A stretch of 64,000 nucleotides of DNA, from NCBI GenBank assembly GCA_028554755.1, contig JAPTOF010000007.1, forward strand, positions 16,601,001-16,665,000. The letters are read 5' to 3'. Every line of letters begins with the position of its first letter. The stretch's first letter is position 1. The translations under genes and the position numbers were made by a program. Under the pieces are notes generated by a model. It was given only the letters and a program-made list of their open reading frames with translations, was not told the DNA's origin and did not search any database. Origin of the DNA: Cordia subcordata (taxonomy: Eukaryota > Streptophyta > Magnoliopsida > Boraginales > Cordiaceae). Shown piece by piece: positions 57,953-64,000 of this stretch.

Positions 57953-58549
57953 TCAATGCTCCGTACCGCAAATAGCAACCAAGTCCAAGCAATGCTTAAA
58001 CTTGCTGACTGGAACCACCTTAGTAATCATATCTGCTGGATTCTCATGGGTAGACATTTTCTGCACCGATATGATTCCTTGTGATACAACATCTCTGATA
58101 AAATGATATCTGATATCAATGTGTTTAGTCATCTCATGATACATCTGATTCTTCGTCAGATGGATTGCACTCTGGCTATCACAAAAGACTGTACTTGTAT
58201 CTTGCTGCAGTCCAAGATCACGAACCAGGCCTTGTAACCACATGGCCTCTTTCACAGCTTCTGCAATTGCCATGTACTCCGCTTCAGTAGTCGATAATGC
58301 CACAGTAGACTGTAATGTCGCTTTCCAACTGATAGCATATCCAGAGAGAGTAAACACGTAACCCGTTAGAGATCGTCTCTTATCAAGGTCACCTGCAAAG
58401 TCTGAATCACAATAACCCGCCAACCTCGTGCAATCTCCAGTCATCTTGCTAAATAGCAATCCTATATTTGCAGTGCCACGCAAATATCTCATTATCCATT
58501 TCACCGCTTCCCAGTGTGTTTTTCCAGGTGATGCCATATACCTGCTCAC
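57953..58549 (-). pseudogene. Tnt1-type RNase H
   Basis: An open frame of 198 codons forming the last domain of the copia polyprotein: [38 protein letters not shown] with the catalytic Asp, [20 protein letters not shown] with the catalytic Glu, and [18 protein letters not shown]. Only a single nonsense codon (58577-58579) separates it from the upstream reverse transcriptase. It degrades the RNA strand of the RNA-DNA hybrid during reverse transcription. Confidence 0.9.
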
Positions 58550-58576
58550 AACACTAATTGCATGTGAAATATCAGG

Positions 58577-59455
58577 TCAAGTGCACACCATAGCATACAT
58601 CAAGCTACCAACAGCACTCGAGTATGGAACATGAGACATATGCTCCACCTCCTCCTCAGTTTTAGGTGACAAATCTGCAAACAACTTGAAATGAGCAGCA
58701 AGTGGCACACTCACAGGCTTAGCTTTAAGCATCCCGAAACGCTCCAGCACCTTCTCAATATAACTCTGTTGAGACAAGAACAGCTTCCCAGCATTTCTAT
58801 ATCTGTGAATTTCCATGCCAAGAATCTTCTTTGCTGCTCCAAGATCCTTCATCTCAAACTCATCACCTAGCTGCTTCTTTAATTCGTTGATTGCAGACAT
58901 ACTTTTAGCAGGAATAAGCATGTCATCGACATACAACAACAAGTACACAAACGAACCATCTGGAAGTCTTTTGAGATACACACAGCTGTCATAGGCACTC
59001 CTTGTGTATCCAGCACCTACCATGAATGTGTCAAATCTCTTATACCATTGCTGAGGTGACTGCTTCAACCCATACAAGGACTTCTTCAGTTTGCAAACAT
59101 GGTTCTCCTTACCAGGAACTATATACCCCTCTGGTCGACTCATGTAAATTTTCTCTTCAAGATCACCATGCAAAAATGCCGTTTTCACATCTAGCTGCTC
59201 AAGCTCTAAGTCATGAAGAGCAATCAAGGCAAGTAAAACCCTAATGGAACTATGCTTCACAACCGGAGAGAACACTTCGTTGAAGTCAACACCCTTCCTT
59301 TGTGTATAACCTTTTGCCACCAACCGTGCCTTGTATCGAGGACCTTCAACCCCTAGAGTGTTCCTTTTTCTTGTAAACCCATTTGCAACTGATAACTCGC
59401 TGTCCCTTAGGCAATTCAACAAGCTCCCACGTTTGATTCTTATGAAGAGACTCAA
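58577..59455 (-). pseudogene. Tnt1-type reverse transcriptase
   Basis: An open frame of 292 codons covering the polymerase: YKARLVAKGYTQRKGVDFNE, QLDVKTAFLHGDLEEKIYMS, YGLKQSPQQWYKRFDTFMVG and the motif LLYVDDMLI with both aspartates, then GMEIHRYRNAGKLFLSQQ and VPYSSAVGSLMYAMVCT before the stop. The N-terminal end continues in another frame at 59346-59750 (WVGAMSKEIESLHKNQTWEL), so a frameshift lies near 59360. The frame after the start at 59455 is foreign for about 30 codons. Confidence 0.92.
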
Positions 59456-59750
59456 TCTCCTTACTCATGGCACCCACCCACTGAGCAGAATCTTTCCCAG
59501 ATATGGCCTCTTTGTATGAATTCGGCTCATGTCCTTCAATTGTTTCGGCAACAGTCAAAGCATAAGCAACAAGATCAGTGTATCCGTACCTTTGAGGCTC
59601 TCTAATCTGTCTCCTTTCTCGCCCAGTGGCAATGCTGTACTTCTGTTGTTCAGGCACATTTTGATCATGCACCTCAGTTGGTTGAGTCGGCTGAATTTGA
59701 CTGCTACTATTGCTAGATGGAACATTTGGAACATCAGTAAATACCTCCAC

Positions 59751-60465
59751 CTACTCTTTGACACCGTGGTCTAAACCAGCTACCGCTTTCTCCTTTTCTT
59801 GGTCTAATAAAGCAGACTCATTGAATATGACATCCCTGCTGATGAGGAAACACGAGACTTTGGATCTGTGCACCACAACCTGTAACTTTTCCTCTCGGAC
59901 GCAAAGCCTAGAAATATGCATTTCTTTGCCCTCGGCTCCAACTTGCCATCCTTCACGTGAGCGTATGTAGGGCAACCGAACATCCTCAATCGAGAGTAGT
60001 CAGCAGGCTTACCAGACCATAACTCAAAAGGAGTTTTCAATTCAATAGCTTTGGATGGAGACCTATTCACCAAGTAGCATGCCGTATTGACGACTTCAGA
60101 CCAAAAGTCTTGACTCAAACCAGATTGGGAGAGCATACAACAAGCTCTCTCCACCAGAGTTCTATTCATGTGTTCTGCAACTCCATTCTGTTGTGGTGTC
60201 TTTACACATATGCGGTGTCTCACAATGCCATGTTTCCTGCAGAACTCATCAAACTCTTTATTGTAATATTCCAACCCATTTTCAGTCCTAAGACGCTTAA
60301 TTTGTTTACCAGTCTGCTTCTCAATCAACGTCTTCCACTCGACAAATGTTGGAAACGCCTCATCTTTAGTTTTCAAGAAGTATACCCACACCATCCGAGA
60401 GTATGCTTCAATGAAAGTGATGTAATACCTGGCACCTTTCTTGGAAGGAACTTTATTAGGACCTT
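59751..60465 (-). pseudogene. Tnt1-type integrase
   Basis: The open frame 59804-60394 shows WKTLIEKQTGKQIKRLRTENG, FCRKHGIVRHR, TPQQNGVAEHMNRTLVERA and LRMFGCPTYAHVKDGKLEPR: catalytic core and C-terminal region of a copia integrase. A frameshift near 59860 moves the end into the frame of 59751-59975. The start of the core, upstream of a stop at 60464-60466, reads YITFIEAYSRMVWVYFLK in continuous frame. Confidence 0.9.
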
Positions 60466-60535
60466 AAAGATTAGAATGAATATAATCAAGTGTACCTTTG
60501 GTGTTCTCCTGCCCCTTGCTGAACTTCACCCTGGT

Positions 60536-61918
60536 TTACTTTCCAAAGACACAATGCTCGTAGAATTCAAGCTTTCCAGTTCTTTGTCCACAAAGCAAAT
60601 CCCTCTTACTCAGCTCGATTAGTCCCCTCTCGCTTATATGGCCCAACCTTTTGTGCCACAACTGCGTAGTGTCATTATCACTCTCCTCGGATGTAACAGC
60701 TGCAACACCTGTAACTGTACTACCTTGAAGGACATATAGGCCGCCAGTCAAGTTCCCTTTCAAGAGCACAATTGCACCTTTGGTCACCTTTAAGACACCA
60801 TTCTCACTTCGGAATTTGTATCCATGAGAATCCAAACGCCCAAGAGAAATCAAGTTTTTCTTTAGCTCCGGCACATGCCAACACTCGAGAGATTTTGTAA
60901 TACCATCAAACATCTTGATATTTACTATGCCCATTCCCTCCACCTTCAACGAAAGATCATTGCCTAGAAAGACTTTCCCTTCTCTTTTGGAATAAGAAGA
61001 GAACCAGTCGTGCCTAGGACACATATGGAACGTTGTACCAGTATCAAGAATCCATTGATTATGCCACTGTGATCCACTCACAGTCAAAACTTCCCCGGTA
61101 CTACTCGAGTTATCCCCATTACTGTCAGTACTCTCCACCACATTAGTTGAATTCTCCACCTTTTTCTTTCCCTTTTTCAGTTTTGGACATTTTTTCTTAA
61201 TATGACCCTTTTCACCACATTCAAAACAACGTAGCTTCCTTGCTCTTGATTTTGACCTTGACTTGCTTTTCTTTCTACCCGAAGATCCCCCTCTATTCTC
61301 CGATCTCCCTTTACTCACTAAACCTTCCCCATAAACTTCTTCCCTATGTCTCGGAATATGTGTTTGAAGATCCTTCGATTTTAATGAAGTAATCACATCT
61401 TCAAAGGTAATTTTATCCCTCCTGTACAACATAGTGTCTACAAAGTTCATATATGAAGGCGGTAAGGAGCATAATACGATCATAGCTTGGTCTTCGTCAT
61501 CAATTTTAACACCCACATCCTTCAAAGCAATAAAACAAGAGGAAAACTCATCAAGGTGTTGCTTTAGTGATGTACCTTCTTTCATTCTATAATGATACAA
61601 TCGCTTCTTCAAGTAGAGGCGATTGGTGAGAGACTTAGATGCATATAATTCCACCAAAGTATTCCAAGCCTCAATTGTTGTCGTCTTCTTAGCAGTCTCC
61701 AGCAATACTTCATTTGTCACGGACATATGTATTGCACTCAAGGATTTCGCTTCGAGTTTTTCTCTCACTGCTGGTTCCGTCTTTTCCGGGATCATTTCTT
61801 CAATGACTTTTCAAAGTTCCTGCATTGTCATAAATGCCTTGAATCTGATCCTCCAAAGACTGAAACTCATTCTCCCGTCAAACTTCTTGATTTCAAACTT
61901 TTCACATGTGGAATACAT
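60536..61918 (-). pseudogene. Tnt1-type gag and protease with pre-integrase domain
   Basis: The likely start is the ATG at 61916-61918 (MYSTCEKFEIKKFDGRMSFS), as FDG...W is the usual gag opening. A TGA at 61811-61813 interrupts it. The rest (60536-61795, 419 codons) is open. It has the gag core with NRLYLKKRLYHYRMKEGTSL and LCSLPPSYMNFVDTML, a CCHC zinc knuckle CFECGEKGHIKKKC, and the aspartic protease motif WILDTGTTFHM. The pre-integrase domain LWHKRLGHISERGL follows. A TAA at 60536-60538 cuts it before the integrase core. Confidence 0.92.
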
Positions 61919-62013
61919 CTTCGTTTGCACAAAACTCACACTTCGGGATGAAATTTGGCTCAACGGATCACAAAAACGGATTCAGCACATTGAGAAACCT
62001 TAGGAACACCCCT

Positions 62014-62240
62014 GGTCAACTTTGGTCAACACCGGTCAAAGTCAAACCTGTTGGTCAAAGTCAACACCGTCCCTAAACTCGTACTTCGGAACAGAATCTG
62101 GAAAAACATAGCCCAAAAACAGACTCAGCACGTCGAAAAACGTGGGGTAAGGTTGTGGTCAAACCCGGTCAACCCTTGGTCAATGGTCAACATCAAAGTC
62201 AAACCTCGGTCAACCCCGGTCAACGCGGTCAAACAGGTCA
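62014..62240 (-). promoter_or_regulatory. W-box-like TTGAC[C/T] cluster in the Tnt1-type leader
   Basis: On the plus strand GGTCAA occurs 12 times and AGTCAA 3 times (62014-62240). On the element's own strand this gives 15 TTGACC or TTGACT hexamers, mostly as TTGACCGGG/TTGACCNNNG words at irregular 7-30 bp spacing. TTGAC[C/T] is the core of WRKY-bound W boxes. The cluster lies between the primer-binding site and gag, inside the transcribed leader. Confidence 0.75.
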
Positions 62241-62773
62241 ACTAGTCAGATTTTTTTTTTAGGACTAAATCTAAACCCAAATAAAATTTTTTTTTTTATT
62301 CTTTTGGCCTAAACTAAGCCTAAACCCAAAAAAAAGAAATTTATTATTTTTCTAGCCTAGAACCCAAGCCCAACAAAAAATTAATTGACCCAAGACCCAA
62401 GACCTAGCAAAATTGGACAAGGCCACTACCCAGGCCTGATCCAAATAAACCCAAAGACCCAAACCCTACTAACCCTAAACTTGCTTTACAAACTTGAACC
62501 AATTCCCAAAAAAAAAATACCTTAACTACCCAAAACCAACCTCAAGAGCACGCGAACTCTATCTTTTTCGCTTGTTCTTCAAACCCAAACATGAACCACG
62601 ACCCGCTGACGCAAGCTTCCACTCCAGCCACTAACGCTCAACGTAGACAGCACCGTAGCACTCCTCGCCAAACAAAGACCTTTGTTTGGTTAGGCACCGT
62701 TTGATTTGAAAAATTTTGGTTTCACAGTGAGTTTTGATTTTTCCTTTTTCCCTCAAGCAGCGGATTAATACCT
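62241..62773 (-). other. Untranslated leader of the Tnt1-type element
   Basis: Between the primer-binding site and the W-box-like cluster. Homopyrimidine and AAACCC-rich on the plus strand, no long frame. It includes repeated CAAGACCCAAGACC words near 62385-62405. Confidence 0.6.
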
Positions 62774-62788
62774 AAGCTCTGATACCAG
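62774..62788 (-). other. Primer-binding site of the Tnt1-type element
   Basis: TGGTATCAGAGCTT on the minus strand, complementary to the 3' end of initiator methionine tRNA, two bases inside the LTR. Confidence 0.9.
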
Positions 62789-62790
62789 CT

Positions 62791-63120
62791 TGTTGGGGAA
62801 AAACATACACACAAAGAATATGAGAAGAAATAACGGACACAAGAATTATGTAGTTCGACTTTAAAGCCTACGTCCACAGGCAGCAGAGAATAATTCTATT
62901 ATTGATCACGAATGCTACAAGGCTGTCGCTTTGGTTTCTCTCACACACATAACATAATGAGTATTGCCACATATTTATAGTGCAAAGGTTTCCTAAACCT
63001 ATTAAGCAGAAAAGGCAACTAATTAATTATGTGCTACAAAAGGTAACAAGCGAATAAGGTAATATGCTAACAAGGAAATCTGCTATTCTTGTTGCCCAAG
63101 AATACGGGCCACATTCAACA
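62791..63120 (-). repeat. 5' LTR of the Tnt1-type element
   Basis: On the minus strand it starts TGTTGAATGTGG at 63120 and ends CCCCAACA at 62791, adjacent to the primer-binding site. Followed on the plus strand by the target duplication AAAAG. Confidence 0.93.
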
Positions 63121-63125
63121 AAAAG

Positions 63126-63556
63126 CATAAGCATAATAAAATAATGATATCATTTGATATAATTTAGTCTACATATATTATTTGATCTAATTAGTTGTAT
63201 CGTTATTATCATAGCTATTGGTTAGAAATGTTTAACCAAACATTTAGCATTGAAAACGTTTTGCTATAAAAGGCCTGTAGTTACAAATCTTTGTAATCAT
63301 GGTGGGCTTATGATTAAGTCATAATGACTATATTGAAAATGAAATAAAGTTTGACCAACATTACAAAACGTTGAGAATGTTATACATTTACATGAGAATG
63401 TTATGTAAAATTTTCTTCTATATAAAGTTTGTATTTTTATTAGGGCCTTATCAGCTTTCAAACTTACTTTTCACCTTGCATTGTATAAGGTAGTTTTCCA
63501 CTTCATTTTTAGTTCTTATTTTTTCTTCGTACAGAGAGTTCAAATTCAATTGATTT
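63126..63556. other. AT-rich intergenic DNA, nothing recognised
   Basis: No coding sequence or element end seen. Confidence 0.6.
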
Positions 63557-64000
63557 TGTTAGAATTATTGTTTTAATTGCATATGTTTTGATGATGGGTT
63601 ATAAAAGAATATGTGATATATGTGATTAATGTGCTCACAATATAATTGTGATGAATGATGGATGTACATGTAATGAATGGTTGATATGTGTGTGATGATG
63701 AATGAATGATATGTATGATGTATGAGATGAATGGTTGATGTAATTTGATACCTTATCATGAGATTTATTTTTTGATTGGACTGGCACGTGGAATGAATGT
63801 GTAAGATCAATGGTGGTTCTTGAATTCATATGAGCTATCGATGTTACTAAGGTAATTATTGAGTTCATGAGCCATCAAAGAACTCTTGTGCTTCAGAACC
63901 AGATTATCTGTCACCAAGACACCAAGTCAACATACTCCATTGTTTGATTTTTGAAGATTTGAAGAGATGGTGATATAAGGATGGAGACGGAGGACATAAG
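63557..64000 (+). repeat. Possible start of another Sirevirus-type LTR, running off the window
   Basis: TGTTAGAATTATTG followed by TTTTGATGATG resembles the first 50 bp of the Sirevirus-like LTRs. The final stretch GATGGAGACGGAGGACATAAG resembles their GGAGACGAGGTATCATAAG segment. Between them lie imperfect TGATGAATGAATGATATG-type repeats (63640-63740). The partner LTR would be outside the window. Confidence 0.35.

Larger units (their letters stand above)
57551..63120 (-). mobile_element. Tnt1-type Ty1/copia retrotransposon, minus strand, nearly intact
   Basis: LTRs at 57551-57881 and 62791-63120 differ at about 14 positions by eye. A perfect target duplication AAAAG lies at 57546-57550 and 63121-63125. 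On the minus strand the primer-binding site TGGTATCAGAGC starts just inside the right LTR (62774-62788), and a polypurine stretch AAGGTGGAGAT precedes the left LTR. gag, protease, integrase, reverse transcriptase and RNase H are all present in copia order. Disabling changes are few: three early stops, about two frameshifts and one stop before RNase H. Confidence 0.95.

Noticed and set aside
62014..62240. Possible CRISPR-like or tandem repeat array of GGTCAA words
   Set aside because: Spacing is irregular and the repeated unit is only six bases, in a plant retrotransposon leader. It is better treated as a motif cluster.
63565..63868. Minus-strand frames of 77-81 codons rich in His, Ile and Ser
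   Set aside because: Translation of imperfect ATGATGAATG repeats; low complexity.

Overview
This is a nuclear plant window, very probably from a eudicot; I cannot name the species. It is AT-rich and gene-poor and carries many nested transposable elements: Ty1/copia LTR retrotransposons, Helitrons and small terminal-inverted-repeat (TIR) elements. The only cellular protein I recognise with confidence is PHF5A, the 110-residue zinc-knot subunit of the SF3b splicing complex. It occurs three times on the minus strand.

Left two thirds (1-42470). This is a degenerate tandem array of three kinds of block. P is the PHF5A gene with its long 5'UTR intron and promoter. S is an AT-rich spacer containing a small minus-strand Helitron-like element and, in most copies, a TIR element. 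H is Helitron coding sequence: an RPA70-like gene, a Rep (HUH) domain and a Pif1 helicase C-terminus. The order is P1-S1-H1(RPA, Rep)-S2-H1(Pif1, Helitron 3' end)-P2-S3(truncated)-H2(RPA, Rep)-S4-H2(Pif1, 3' end)-P3-S5. P2 and P3 hold intact PHF5A genes with identical predicted proteins. P1 is dead: it has missense changes in zinc ligands, one nonsense codon, one frameshift, a deleted promoter and first exon, and two copia insertions. Copia-1 (522-5293, plus strand) has both LTRs. Copia-2 (about 6500-10550, minus strand) is truncated.

Middle (42471-54580). A full-length, Sirevirus-like copia element (43473-53205, LTRs of about 1.3-1.4 kb, target duplication CATAC) sits inside an older TIR element flanked by TAA (42775-53345). 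It has decayed gag and pol and a third, envelope-position ORF. A related solo LTR lies just downstream.

Right (54580-64000). After AT-rich DNA with no recognisable gene comes a relatively young Tnt1-type copia element on the minus strand (57551-63120, target duplication AAAAG). It has only a handful of disabling mutations and a striking cluster of TTGAC[C/T] W-box-like hexamers in its 5' leader. The window ends in what may be the start of another Sirevirus-type LTR.

No rRNA, tRNA or CRISPR array was recognised. All LTR, TSD and TIR positions were read by eye. Boundaries given as 'about' can be off by tens of bases.
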